Assembly: GCF_024362695.1 (NCBI RefSeq) | Contig: NC_065408.1 | Location: 4,526,001 to 4,590,000, forward strand | Source: Pectinophora gossypiella | Lineage: Eukaryota > Arthropoda > Insecta > Lepidoptera > Gelechiidae | DNA: 64,000 nucleotides | Direction of reading: 5' to 3' | Shown: in pieces, positions 59,701 through 64,000 of the stretch | Layout of the letters: every line of letters begins with the position of its first letter | Position numbering within the stretch: position 1 is the first letter of the stretch | Notes under the pieces: model-generated | The model's input: only the letters and a program-made list of their open reading frames with translations | The model's database searches: none | What the model was told of the DNA's origin: nothing | Program-made: the position numbers and the translations under genes

Positions 59701-60771
59701 CACTGTAATTTTTCGTTATCATTTACAGCTTGGCTAAGGCTCCTAGTCAAAACAAAAGACCACTTGGCTTCTTGGCGTGACTTATTATAGATTTGACCCG
59801 CTAATAGTATAGACACCTTGAGAGACAAGTGCAAACTTTGACAGACAAACAAAGTTGAAATCACTGTTATTATTAGGTGTGATTCTCCGCTGAGGTAAAC
59901 TCAGATAGAAAACTATAGAAATATTTGCATCTGTTCCTGAGTCACAATTTACTTCACTCACATTCAGGGGTATCACCCTGAGAACAACTACTATATGTAT
60001 ATACTAATTCGCTCTCATGGACAATGCACAGAAAGTGCACAATGCAAATATGTTACAAGTTGCAAAACCGTTTTTATAAGGTCCCACATTACCACGATAT
60101 TCGCATTCATATAAAACGACCGAATTTCACATCATTTGTTACGGTATCATTCAGTTTTTGCATTAGTTAGGCTTGCGTCGGACTTGTGTCTGCGCACTTT
60201 CTGAATGGCTGGAGTGTATCACTTCTTGACAGTTATGGCTGATTTATAAATCCATCATGCCTTAGCTGACGTCCATGTGTACTCAACTGGCGTTTATCGG
60301 CGTTGACGAGGCGATTTTTTTTTAAGTTTCTCTTTACATAGGTAACAGAAATAGATGTTTTTAGGTTTCTACAAAATTCGTGGACCTTAGCGCGCTCGCA
60401 TTGGCTTACGTAGTCAGTCATGGAAAAGTATCTCTTTGGCACTGTAAAAATCGTCTCAAAAAGATATATGAAGCCGAATGATGATGAATAGAAAGAAAGA
60501 AAATTTCGTGATCCCTGGCTTGGAGAATAATACCCTAGAGCTACCAAGTGGAATAATAGACCCTATCTCTTCTATTTCAGATCCTCGGACGGAAAACTGG
60601 ATATTGATGTCAGGGCCTGGTCCTCTAATATCAATCCTAGCGACGTACCTGTACTTCTGCACCACCCTGGGCCCCCGATACATGAGGGATAGGAAACCTT
60701 ACGACTTGAAGAAGCCAATTATAGTTTATAATGTCTCGCAAATTCTAATGAGCATATTCTTGGTTTATGAG
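27266..60771 (+). CDS. Fatty-acid elongase (ELOVL/ELO family), 5' part; join(27266..27272,50714..50782,60581..60771), continues beyond window
   Basis: ELO proteins are multi-pass ER membrane condensing enzymes that join malonyl-CoA to an acyl-CoA in the first, rate-limiting step of very-long-chain fatty acid elongation. The three exons join in frame into 89 codons. Residues 26-32 read DPRTENW, the usual ELO N-terminal motif (DPR-x-x-x-W). A hydrophobic segment follows at about 40-55, then LGPRYM and the RKPYDLKKPIIVYN block (63-76), which is the classic ELO signature before the second membrane segment (about 72-88). Donors are GTAAGT, GTGAGT and GTAAGT; acceptors are TTTCAG. Phases are 1, 1 and 0, and the join across each intron is exact. 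ELO proteins are usually about 260-320 residues, so roughly the last 200, including the HxxHH catalytic box, lie past position 64000; I saw no candidate next exon in 60772-64000. Family is certain; which insect paralogue is not. Start chosen: the AAAA-preceded ATG at 27266; an alternative is the ATG at 50725 (residue 7). Confidence 0.9.
28046..28355. mobile_element. MITE Q relative, diverged
   Basis: Starts TA-GGGAATGCAATCACGATC and contains GAGATTGACGGGATCGGGCG as in 9776-9957. The right end is probably TACATTCCCGAG at about 28345. Interior enlarged by AT-rich sequence. Confidence 0.5.
28360..29010. other. No recognised feature
   Basis: Mixed composition. Nothing shared with other parts of the window was seen. 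Confidence 0.35.
29020..29290 (-). repeat. Repeat X and SINE B fragments
   Basis: 29035-29125 has TTTCCTATTAGACCAACGTG, GGTGGTGAGCTGTATCGCCG and GTCGAGCCAACTGT (X). 29225-29290 has ACCTTGATCAACCCTGATGG (B tail). Confidence 0.5.
30165..30503 (-). mobile_element. SINE A, full-length
   Basis: The reverse complement runs from GCCTCCGTGGTCTAGTGATT (A box) and GGTTCGATTCCCGATGGGGA (B box) through CCTTTGTTTGGTAAGGACTT and AACCCGCATTGGAGCAGCG, to the tail GGGGAGGCCTGTGCCCAGCA with (GAT)n. Most complete copy, about 335 bp. Confidence 0.92.
31021..31112 (-). mobile_element. Retroposon R, short 3' copy
   Basis: GACGTGACTTATTGTAGATT, TGGCATTAACCACTTGGCCG and GAGCGCTGAAGGCTCTCA. Confidence 0.7.
31115..31700. 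other. No recognised feature
   Basis: AT-rich; no shared repeat or coding signal. Confidence 0.4.
31702..31861. mobile_element. MITE with about 52-bp terminal inverted repeats (160 bp)
   Basis: The left arm runs TATACTCGCTCCTTGTTCGT, GAGGTATTAACAGTGTAGTC, TACATCTTATGCTC. The right arm is its near-complement, ending GAACAAGGAGCTTCGTATA. Single copy here. Confidence 0.8.
31950..32330. mobile_element. MITE P, copy 3
   Basis: ATGGCCCCGATTCCTGCAGA at the left and TTTACAGGAATTAGCACCAT at the right, in inverted orientation relative to copies 1 and 4. Contains a fortuitous 78-codon minus-strand ORF also found in copy 4. Confidence 0.87.
32395..32465 (+). mobile_element. Retroposon R, short 3' copy
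   Basis: TGTCCGGCCAAGTAGTTAAT, GGCAAATATACTATAAGTCA and an A-run. Confidence 0.6.
32470..33265. other. No recognised feature
   Basis: AT-rich intronic sequence. Confidence 0.4.
33270..33560 (+). repeat. Repeat M, copy 4
   Basis: TACTAAACGTCAAACCACGA, TTACTATGGAATTTGTAATG, AAACGTGTCAAAATGTCAC and ATTATGAAATTCTGATTACT. Confidence 0.7.
33910..34115 (+). pseudogene. LINE C-terminal remnant, frameshifted
   Basis: From 33919 the frame reads GHVCRMHPERWARIVMHWV, then shifts to YAQDREKWKEEGEAFAQQ before a stop and the tail GATCTTGTAAGCCAGATTAG. This matches the C-terminus of lepidopteran endonuclease/RT elements (RTE-like in memory). Same 3' end as 26334 and 51040. Confidence 0.7.
34148..34400 (+). 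mobile_element. SINE B joined to repeat X
   Basis: CTCCGTGGTCCAGTGGCTGA, GGGTTTGAATCCCGGTGGGG (B box) and GATCCCTAGTTTAGTTAGGA give way after AAGATGATC to X sequence (CATAATGGTCGAGCCAACTG). Confidence 0.7.
34735..35085 (+). mobile_element. Retroposon R, long copy
   Basis: GGACGTAATATACGATCCCG, CTCGCGACACCAAACACTTC, CGGCGTGGTCGACGATTTC, GTTGTCTTAAATGATGTAC, ending CAATAAGTTACGGCAAAAAA. Confidence 0.82.
35090..35735. other. No recognised feature
   Basis: AT-rich intronic sequence. Confidence 0.4.
35740..36691 (-). mobile_element. Helitron-like nonautonomous element
   Basis: The reverse complement begins TCCATACTAAGATTATGAAT just after an A. It ends in a decayed GCGAGCGAAGCCTCGGGCAA hairpin region. 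Two related internal blocks (GTTCGCATACCATTTTTTAG and GTCCGCATACCAATTCTTAG) suggest internal duplication. Confidence 0.6.
36700..37800. other. No recognised feature
   Basis: AT-rich. Short open frames (for example 37374-37595) have no recognisable motif. Confidence 0.4.
37806..38120 (+). mobile_element. SINE B, full-length
   Basis: GGCCTTCGTGGTCTAGTAGT, CGAGTTCGAATCCCGGTGGG (B box), AATCCCTAGTTTGGTTAGGA, CTGATCACCTGATTGTCCGA, TTACATGAGGCATGTCAGGG and ACCAGGGTTGATGAGGTTGG. Ends at a GATAAGAAGA-type tail. Confidence 0.92.
38865..39100 (-). mobile_element. SINE B, 3' two thirds
   Basis: Reversed tail GTGGGTTGTGAGATGGATTA, then AGTAAGTAGTAACCAGGACC, to the CCCCACCGGGATTCGAA B-box region. The head is missing. 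Confidence 0.85.
39390..39558 (-). mobile_element. SINE A, 3' half
   Basis: CTGCCTATATACGTCCCACT, GCACAGGCCTCCCCTCAATC, GGAGCATACTCCACCACGCT and TAATAGCCGGGACCAACGGC, as in 30165-30503. Confidence 0.9.
39780..39975 (+). repeat. Repeat G with 21-base C-run
   Basis: ACCTCTCCGCTCCTAGCGTC, 21 C at 39822-39842, GACTTGAATCGTATGGGTCA and CACAGATGCGCGTGTACG. The copy at 4290 lacks the long C-run. Confidence 0.6.
40185..40415. mobile_element. MITE F, foldback copy 1
   Basis: GTTAGTGGCATCGTAACGAA at the left, TTTTCGTTACGATGTCAGTG at the right. Inner TTGATATCAAGT/ACTTGATATCAA pair. Same family at 44208 and 63465. Confidence 0.8.
40490..40622 (+). mobile_element. MITE K, copy 3
   Basis: GTACGGTCACGAACATTAAT to TATTGCTCATGACTGTAC, GTAC on both ends. 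Not inside repeat X. Confidence 0.85.
40958..41178. mobile_element. MITE H (about 220 bp)
   Basis: Inverted arms of about 60 bp: CACCTGACAGAGGGCAGTAG, TAACTGTCAGTACTAATCAG, AGGCGGAGGACAGGAGT and their near-complement ending GCCCTCTGTCAGGTAAC. A half copy lies at 53007. Confidence 0.85.
41495..41739 (-). pseudogene. LINE reverse-transcriptase C-terminal remnant
   Basis: Minus strand: KEKANVVSYKEVKELVFDRQ then YWRMLHRQERGS, matching the 2928-3272 remnant. 5'-truncated. Confidence 0.6.
41745..42455. other. No clear feature
   Basis: Includes a weak tRNA-like stretch near 42095 (GTAAAGCCGGGACGAGCGAA) similar to 17263, possibly an old SINE head. Otherwise unrecognised. Confidence 0.35.
42460..42675. 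mobile_element. GC-rich foldback element
   Basis: GAGCGGAGATGTGCGGATTT and TTGACCAATCAC at the left pair imperfectly with TGATTGGTCGATTCCTGCAT and ATCTCCGCTC at the right. Opposed open frames across it are shadows of the inverted repeat. Confidence 0.6.
43265..43345 (+). mobile_element. SINE B body fragment
   Basis: ATATCACAAAAATCACTTTG, TTAGGAAATTGCAGGCTGAT, CACCCGATTGTCCG. Confidence 0.7.
43425..43560 (-). pseudogene. LINE reverse-transcriptase C-terminal fragment
   Basis: CCATTTGCTTCGATCCTGAC, ACACTTCTCTTGATTTCTCC and ACACGCACGCCAGTTC parallel 47280-47360. Minus strand translates in part as the C-K-R block seen there. Confidence 0.6.
43565..44205. other. No recognised feature
   Basis: AT-rich with TA/AT short tandem runs. 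Confidence 0.4.
44208..44590. mobile_element. MITE F, copy 2, split by a LINE 3' end
   Basis: GTTAGTGACATCGCAAGTAT at the left and TTTTCGGTATGATGTCACTG at the right. Element sequence stops at 44292 and resumes after about 44425. Confidence 0.75.
44293..44425 (-). mobile_element. LINE 3' end inserted in MITE F
   Basis: (CAAAT)n then ATATACTTTATTGCACACG, GGCGGCCTTATTGCTAAGCA and AGCAATTTCTTCCAGGCAAC. Same tail as 985 and 2768, reversed. Confidence 0.8.
44860..44990 (-). repeat. Repeat X, well-preserved reversed copy
   Basis: ACATAACATAAACTCACGAT, TACATCCATCGCAAGATGAA, CTAAGTACCCACACCTCACT and GAGCTTTCTGTTAGACCAAC. Confidence 0.8.
45221..45600. mobile_element. MITE P, copy 4
   Basis: ATGGTGCTGATTCCTGTAAA at the left, GCAGGAATCGGGGCCA at the right. 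Same length as copies 1 and 3. Confidence 0.88.
45605..46765. other. No clear feature
   Basis: A weak SINE C body (ATCACTTGCTCAGCAGAGAA, AACATCGTGCA) at about 45690-45800. The rest is unrecognised. Confidence 0.35.
46775..46945. mobile_element. SINE B tail and retroposon R fragments
   Basis: 46783-46833: GTGTGAGTTGTGTGGTACAT and CTCATCAACCCTGGTGTCAT (B tail, reversed). 46862-46940: AGTGGTTAATACCATGTGCG, CAAATCTACAATACGTCACG (R 3' end, forward). Confidence 0.65.
47180..47480 (-). pseudogene. LINE reverse-transcriptase C-terminal remnant with inverted end
   Basis: Minus strand 47480-47244 reads AVYKAKVGRTSRGRPRILTK, then ACKERLVNVEEAREVCQDRR and KWNFIVRDYE. This C-terminal block is typical of multi-copy lepidopteran endonuclease/reverse-transcriptase elements. 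The 3' portion is duplicated in inverse (47251-47289). Confidence 0.7.
47536..47640 (+). pseudogene. LINE C-terminal end with (GAT)n tail
   Basis: AAQDRSSWRSLGEAYAQQWA then SYG-stop, followed by GATGATGATGA. The tail resembles the 3' ends of SINE A and SINE D. Confidence 0.7.
47675..47765 (+). mobile_element. LINE 3' UTR fragment
   Basis: AATTGCTGCTTAGCAATAAG, GCCGCCAGATTGTACTGTAT. Forward counterpart of the insert in MITE F. Confidence 0.65.
48126..48351 (-). mobile_element. SINE D, interrupted
   Basis: CATCATCATCATCAGCCCAT to CCTATGACCGGCCTCTGCGA, stopping at GTTGC where other copies continue TTAACTTCAACAATCG. A Helitron-like element begins here. Confidence 0.85.
48352..48596 (-). mobile_element. 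Short nonautonomous Helitron-like element (245 bp)
   Basis: The reverse complement starts TCTATACTATATAGGAACC and ends CACGGGCGGACAGCTAGT (CTAGT = CTRRT). Interior includes TAATCGGTTTAGATGTTTAA in forward orientation. Confidence 0.7.
48919..49077 (+). promoter_or_regulatory. Candidate alternative promoter and untranslated first exon of the elongase gene
   Basis: TCAGTT at 48973-48978 matches the arthropod initiator (A+1 at 48975). TGACAG at 49002 lies exactly at +28 and matches the DPE consensus at four of five positions. The stretch that follows has no recognised repeat and ends in AAG|GTAATT at 49077/49078, a usable donor. A TATAAAAG at 48919 is too far upstream to direct this start site. 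Splicing to exon 2 would give a protein starting at MAVNIS. All of this is inferred from motifs and position. Confidence 0.35.
49310..49580. repeat. Two repeat X copies in opposite orientation
   Basis: 49310-49410 forward (CACGTTGGTCTAACAGAAAG, CTCGGTGAAGTA) and 49440-49580 reversed (AACATAAGCTCACAACTATA, GAACTAAGTACCCACACCTC). They flank about 30 bp. Confidence 0.75.
49635..49930 (-). mobile_element. SINE B, full-length
   Basis: Reversed: tail GTGGGTTGTGAGGTGAATTA, body CAGGTGATCAGCCTGTTATG, B box ACCGGAAGTCGAACCCAGG, head GAGCCCAACGCTCAACCACA. Confidence 0.88.
49935..50713. other. Unrecognised intronic sequence before exon 2
   Basis: T-rich toward the acceptor. No shared repeat seen. Confidence 0.45.
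50714..50782 (+). other. Elongase exon 2 (69 nt)
   Basis: Acceptor TTTGTTTCAG ends at 50713 and donor GTGAGT begins at 50783. After the split first codon it reads GASGMAVNISFVDSYRKFME and then KNS. This is the polar N-terminal tail that precedes the DPR motif in ELO proteins. It contains its own ATG at 50725. Confidence 0.85.
51040..51152 (+). pseudogene. LINE C-terminal remnant
   Basis: CCGGAGTACGCACAGGACTG, AAAGAGGAAGGGAAAGCCTT and TGCCCAGCTGTGAGATCTTG, the 3' end seen at 33910. Several stops. Confidence 0.7.
51795..51895 (+). repeat. Repeat X fragment
   Basis: GTCTAACAGAAAGCTTGGTG, GGTACTTAGTTCATCTTACG, and the AAGTTATGTTATA tail. Confidence 0.7.
52215..52368 (-). mobile_element. Retroposon R, partial
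   Basis: GGGGAGCGCTGAAGGCTCTC, GTTGGGCGCGAACCTCGGCT, TGAGAGGAAAGATATTTGAA and TCGACTCTAGTGGGTCGATC. It lacks the usual A-tail end. Confidence 0.8.
52370..53005. other. No recognised feature
   Basis: AT-rich intronic sequence. Confidence 0.4.
53007..53095. mobile_element. MITE H, half copy
   Basis: AGGGCAGCCGTAATTGTCAG, GAGTCCTAGCATGGCTTTGA and CTACTCTGGGCGCCAT match the reverse complement of the right half of 40958-41178. Confidence 0.75.
53292..53435 (+). mobile_element. MITE K, copy 4
   Basis: CATGTCACATTAACTTTTTT, CCGTAAGTCTCATTAAATGT, GGTTCTAAAGTGGGTACATG. Its ends touch GTAC. Flanking 53436-53500 is reversed repeat X (ATTCATCGCATGATGAACAA). Confidence 0.7.
53500..54594. other. No recognised feature
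   Basis: AT-rich; the open frame at 53927-54184 (minus) has no recognisable motif. Confidence 0.4.
54595..54886 (-). mobile_element. SINE D, most complete copy
   Basis: CATCATCATTAGCCCTTTAA to AACCGCTGCGCCACCGAGCT. Its own-strand head is GAGCTCGGTGGCGCAGCGGT, then a degenerate B box, so it is tRNA-derived. Confidence 0.9.
54890..55945. other. No recognised feature
   Basis: AT-rich intronic sequence with a short SINE A tail match (CCCATCAATCAACCGGAGG) near 55503. Confidence 0.4.
55955..56320 (-). mobile_element. Two SINE B tail fragments
   Basis: 55960-56035 (GTGTGGATTGTGGGATCAAT, diverged) and 56095-56310 (GTGGGTTGTGAGGTGGATTA, TTATCAACCCTGGTGTCAGG). The second is interrupted at about 56210-56280 by unrelated sequence before GTAACCGGGACCAAAGGCTT. 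Confidence 0.65.
56684..56718 (+). repeat. (TGTC)n microsatellite
   Basis: About eight TGTC units inside the Helitron. Confidence 0.9.
56850..57610 (+). repeat. Degenerate tandem array inside the Helitron
   Basis: Units of about 125-190 bp begin near AATCCTTTTGTATGAAAAAT and carry AAGTTAGACGTTTGAAATTT, GGCATGCAGGTACCTTAG and GGAATTCCCGAAATTCCCAC. Starts near 56856, 56990 and 57117, with more diverged units near 57250, 57440 and 57580. Confidence 0.8.
58010..58810. other. No recognised feature
   Basis: AT-rich sequence between the Helitron and the ORF at 58813. Confidence 0.4.
58813..59085 (+). CDS. Unrecognised 90-codon ORF, possible gene-derived fragment
   Basis: Less AT-rich than its flanks. 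The N-terminus is basic (RFIRHLRRLSSS). The C-terminal half reads NNSFIEATGD-like text: VRFIEATGDPRAGSFFAQRI then VDHRGNAVSVLGTLPQRG. This reads like a real protein C-terminus, not noise, but I cannot name a family. It lies inside elongase intron 2. A TTTGTAG acceptor-like site precedes it, so it could be a terminal exon captured by a mobile element. No polyadenylation signal is obvious. Confidence 0.3.
   Translation: MLTRFIRHLRRLSSSTNWILFRKKSFMSFEKEINNLFLNDNSVRFIEATGDPRAGSFFAQRIGLVDHRGNAVSVLGTLPQRGALEELFSL
59101..59223. mobile_element. Small TA-flanked MITE (123 bp)
   Basis: TA-GCACCGTAAGCGCGCGACTC at the left and GAGTCGCGTGCTTACGGTGC-TA at the right. The arms match over about 31 bp with two mismatches. 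It starts 15 bp after the ORF stop. Confidence 0.8.
59230..60580. other. No recognised feature
   Basis: Intron sequence up to exon 3. Holds a short R-like end (GCGTGACTTATTATAGATTT at about 59774). Confidence 0.4.
60581..60771 (+). other. Elongase exon 3 (191 nt)
   Basis: It codes residues 26-89, from DPRTENW to FLVYE, with the ELO block RKPYDLKKPIIVYN. It is the most diagnostic piece of the gene. Acceptor TTTCAG ends at 60580 and donor GTAAGT starts at 60772. Open reading upstream of the acceptor is intronic. Confidence 0.93.
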
Positions 60772-62777
60772 GTAAGTCATCCAACCAGTTGATAATAAAC
60801 ATTTTAGGGTTTAAGTTGTTTGTTTGTAAAAACTTTTTATATAATAATCAGTACATGTCGCGACATTTTCAACGAAATAACAATAGATAAAATAACATTT
60901 CATCTGCGGCTATCGCCATTTAGAAACGATATAAAAAGAAACATTTCGTAATTATATATATTAGCAAATATTTATAAAACAACCCTTAAGAATAACTATG
61001 CTTACTTTGGAAAGTAACATTTACAATACATCAAAGGGGTTTAAGTATTTGATATTATAATTGGCTGCAAATTATCAACTGAATTGTATTTTAAAGCATT
61101 GAGGTTAAACGGTAATCCTCGTTGGTTGATGAAGGGAAAACAATTTATCGATTAGAAACATTTTGATCCCAAAATCTCTGGTTTTGTTTTCACTAACCCG
61201 AGGGTTATGGGCAAGAGTTCTGTGTACACTCGTAATAATTTTTGTAAAATTAAAGAGTAGAGGTAATATTAACTTTGGATATTAAAATTGTTTAAGCAGG
61301 ATGTTTGTATTCGATTTTTTTTTATTTACTTTTTCAAACTCTAGTTAAGGTCAAGTTACATAAAAAAATCTTTTATAATATGACTTATTAAAAGACCATT
61401 ATGATTTTATTAAAAAATATATTTTCAAGGACAAATGATTCGCAAACTTGAAGGTAAACATGTTATTCTTTTAGTGTAGTGGTGCTTAAAATGTAAAGTC
61501 CTGACTACATAACTTAAATCATTTTTTTGCATATTAGCATATAATAAGGAATAATACATCAGCTTCTAGTGATCATAGTTAGGGTTAAAGAATTACGAAA
61601 AATTCGTCCTTATTTCTTAGCCTCTAAAACTACTAAAAGGAGTCACTATGCAAAACTTTAGCCAATTATTACAAAACTTATACTAAAGAATATGACACCC
61701 CGCGCCATGAAAAAAGTCCAAGGATTTTAATAGTCAAGTCATAATAATTGCAGGTTCGGCGATAGTGGCGCGGACTATATTTTAAACCTGATATTTTTAT
61801 TTATTTTATAATAAGGTGGTAGGTGTCTAGAATTTCGATAAAATTTGTAAAATCCTTTAGTTTAACCATTATCACTGTTACTAGTAGTGTTGCTCAAAAA
61901 GCTATGTCGATATTACTCGTATCGATAAAAAATTGTAAATACCTATAAAAATGTCAGATTATCAATAAACAGGTAACACTAGCCCATACCTTAAGCGTTG
62001 CATCGCACATACTGAGGTCCTATATTCAACTCAAAACTGGTATTTCCAGTTATTCAACATAACATCAATGGGTGCATCATTCGCTCAATAATATGTATAC
62101 CGCTTCTGACCAGACAATGCAAAACAAAAACAAATTGTGTAAAAAAAAAGATAGCTTGTAAATGAGGAAATTGGAGAATGGTCTGTTTAGTTTCACATTT
62201 CAAGACAGGATATTTTTATGGTTTTGGTTCACAAAACGTGCGAATCACGCTTTTGAATCTTGAATTATTGCACACACACATGTAGATAAAATAATTACTT
62301 AGCAGTCTCTTCAAAGCAACCTAAACTTACCTCTGGACTGTGGATTATTTATTAACGAGAATAGGCTACTTGACAACCTAGTCAAATGAGATACTTTTTA
62401 CGACACGTCAAAACGAAAGATTTCTTTATTTGGAAGTACTGTCAGATGACGTCATCAATAAAAGCGACCAAACGTCGTACTCATTGTTACTTAATTCATA
62501 AATAAAATTCTAAAATAAGTCGAAAACTAAAATGGGATTGATATTTGATTATCTTAGACTGGCTTCTTTTTCTACATTAGGATTTTATAATTTATCTTTG
62601 AAAATACTCAAGTATTTGACTGGGTCAAAGATATTACTACTAAGATATTACGACTAGGGTATTTGACTACTAGGGTATTTGACTGGATCAGAGATAATAA
62701 GGGATAGGTCCCTTAGGCAGGTTTCATAAAAAAACCGGACCAGTCAAATCTTCAGGTTAGGTAGGTAGCAGCTGATA
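60772..62777 (+). other. Start of elongase intron 3, no recognised feature
   Basis: AT-rich sequence after the exon 3 donor. I see no exon with ELO motifs and no repeat family shared with the rest of the window. Confidence 0.5.
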
Positions 62778-63032
62778 ATGACGACAATGCTGAGGCAAAT
62801 GAACAAGACAAAAAAGCTCTTTACGCGAAGTAAACGCGTAAGTGAAAGGTGTGCAATCTTGATAACTCAAGTTCAAGAGAACTTGACACCTTTACCAGAC
62901 TGTGATATTGGAATGCCAGAAACGGAAAGTGTTTTGCAATGTGGCGAGCAATCAGTGTCATTGCCCATCTTTTTACGGTGCCGTCGGTGCCATACTAACG
63001 CGAGATCAGGAAGTCTAAAAAGCCCACATTAA
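62778..63032 (+). CDS. Unrecognised 84-codon ORF
   Basis: Reads MTTMLRQMNKTKKLFTRSKR near the start and later CDIGMPETESVLQCGEQSVS. Composition is closer to coding than its flanks, but no family is recognised, and it directly abuts a SINE C copy. It may be an element-borne fragment or chance. It has no ELO motif. Confidence 0.2.
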   Translation: MTTMLRQMNKTKKLFTRSKRVSERCAILITQVQENLTPLPDCDIGMPETESVLQCGEQSVSLPIFLRCRRCHTNARSGSLKSPH

Positions 63033-63035
63033 AGT

Positions 63036-63395
63036 AAATCATCTCATCGTCTCCCTAGCATTATCCCGTTTTTCACAGGGTCCTCTTACCTAACCTTAAG
63101 ATTTGACAGGTCCGCTTTTTTACAAAAGCGACTGTCTGTCTGACCTTCGAACCCGCGAAGGGAAAACCAGCCCAATGCAGCTTAGGTCACATACCTCCAA
63201 AAATGCGTTTCTTGGGAATATGGGTTTCCCCACGATGTTTTCCTTCACCGCTGAGTACGCGATAATCATTTATGATCAACATGAATTCGAAAACAAATTG
63301 TTGAATTTGTTTTGTTTGTGATGAATTCGAAAATAAATTCAACAATTTGTTTTCGAATTCATGTTGGTTTAGGCCTATGCTGGATTCGACCTTTC
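63036..63395 (-). mobile_element. SINE C with internal inverted duplication
   Basis: Reversed tail ATTATCCCGTTTTTCACAGG, AGCGACTGTCTGTCTGACCT, body TATGATCAACATGAATTCGA, head-side GGCCTATGCTGGATTCGACC. A 32-bp segment is present twice in inverse orientation. Confidence 0.8.
63277..63366. repeat. Perfect 32-bp inverted repeat, 26-nt spacer
   Basis: 63277-63308 (CAACATGAATTCGAAAACAA...) is the exact complement of 63335-63366. It lies in the SINE C body. Confidence 0.88.
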
Positions 63396-63464
63396 TTCCT
63401 TTCTGTATTTAAAATTTTCTGTCGTATAAGTATAGAGCTGTAAACAACTAACAAATCTCTGAAA

Positions 63465-63560
63465 CTATGATTCTGAGTTGATATCCACTAGATATTAAAT
63501 TAGAATAATGGTCATCCCCCGTAGTATTCGTTATGATGTCACTAATATCCAGTATATGTG
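63465..63560. mobile_element. MITE F, partial copy
   Basis: CTATGATTCTGAGTTGATAT, then GTAGTATTCGTTATGATGTC. Confidence 0.65.
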
Positions 63561-63599
63561 CGTATGTTATTTATTTTATTATTGTTTTGTTTGATATAT

Positions 63600-63882
63600 T
63601 TGCTCTGTAGGTAACTGTTTTGTTTATGGTGTATATATTATATTTATTTGTGGTATTATGTTTATGTTGGTAGGTAGGTATATACGTTTATTTTTCCTGT
63701 TTGTTTTTTTTTGTATTGCACCATCCCGCGCTCTAATACATTGGGTTTTTTCACCCTAAGGTTACCTGGCATAAAATGATGTTTAGCAAGAAGGCCGCTT
63801 ATTTTGCTTATTTTATCCGCTTGTAACTAATTTACATTGAACAGGTACAATAAAAAAATATTGATTGATTGGTTGATTGAAA
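63600..63882 (+). mobile_element. LINE 3' UTR with (TTGA)n tail
   Basis: TATTGCACCATCCCGCGCTC, GAAGGCCGCTTATTTTGC, AGGTACAATAAAAAAATATT then (GATTGATT) repeats. Confidence 0.65.
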
Positions 63883-64000
63883 TAGTTAACCGTATACGTT
63901 CCTTTTCCAACCTTAGCGCTGACCTAAAACTTATTTGTGAATCTAATAGGGCCCTTACATACATTTATTTAAATGTAACTAAAGTAACGGTTATTTTGTA

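Larger units (their letters stand above)
50783..60580 (+). other. Elongase intron 2 (9.8 kb)
   Basis: It runs from GTGAGT to TCTATTTCAG. It holds a LINE tail, repeats X, R and K, a SINE D copy, SINE B fragments, a complete-ended Helitron, an unrecognised ORF (58813-59085) and a small MITE. Confidence 0.8.

Noticed and set aside
60478..60580. Elongase coding sequence extending upstream of exon 3
   Set aside because: The frame is open here, but a strong acceptor at 60580 and the in-frame join to exon 2 place this part in the intron; ELO similarity starts only at DPR.

Overview
The window looks like intronic and intergenic DNA of a lepidopteran insect (moth or butterfly). It is AT-rich, has no operon-like gene packing, and nearly every kilobase holds fragments of insect-type transposons: tRNA-headed SINEs, 5'-truncated LINEs, MITEs and Helitrons. 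These repeat families look familiar from lepidopteran genomes, but the species cannot be named from the sequence alone.

One host gene is well supported: the 5' part of a fatty-acid elongase (ELOVL/ELO family) on the + strand. I reconstruct three coding exons: a 7-nt coding end of exon 1 (27266-27272), exon 2 (50714-50782) and exon 3 (60581-60771). They join in frame (7+69+191 = 267 nt, 89 codons). Intron 1 is 23.4 kb and intron 2 is 9.8 kb. The catalytic histidine-box exons are not in the window, so the gene must run past position 64000. Exon 1 lies behind a TATA box at 27118 with an initiator-like site 30 bp downstream, under a short CpG-rich stretch. A second candidate promoter with an untranslated exon (about 48975-49077) lies 1.6 kb before exon 2. 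It would start translation at the ATG inside exon 2, giving a protein shorter by six residues.

Layout. 1-26.9 kb: upstream DNA made of nested repeats, with a 1.3-kb terminal-inverted-repeat element (17491-18812) that carries the remains of a spliced gene, and a 5'-truncated LINE (25716-26333). 26.9-27.3 kb: elongase promoter and exon 1. 27.3-50.7 kb: intron 1, with many SINEs and MITEs and a Helitron-like element. 50.7-60.8 kb: exons 2 and 3, separated by an intron holding a SINE, an intact-ended nonautonomous Helitron (56562-58002), an unrecognised 90-codon ORF and a small MITE. 60.8-64 kb: start of intron 3.

Most of what is readable is mobile-element archaeology: who inserted into whom, shared SINE/LINE tails, repeated target-site choice by one MITE, and several perfect hairpins that look like local inverted duplications. 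I found no rRNA gene, no functional tRNA gene, no CRISPR array and no recognisable viral gene. All element family names used here (A, B, K, X and so on) are labels for this window only.
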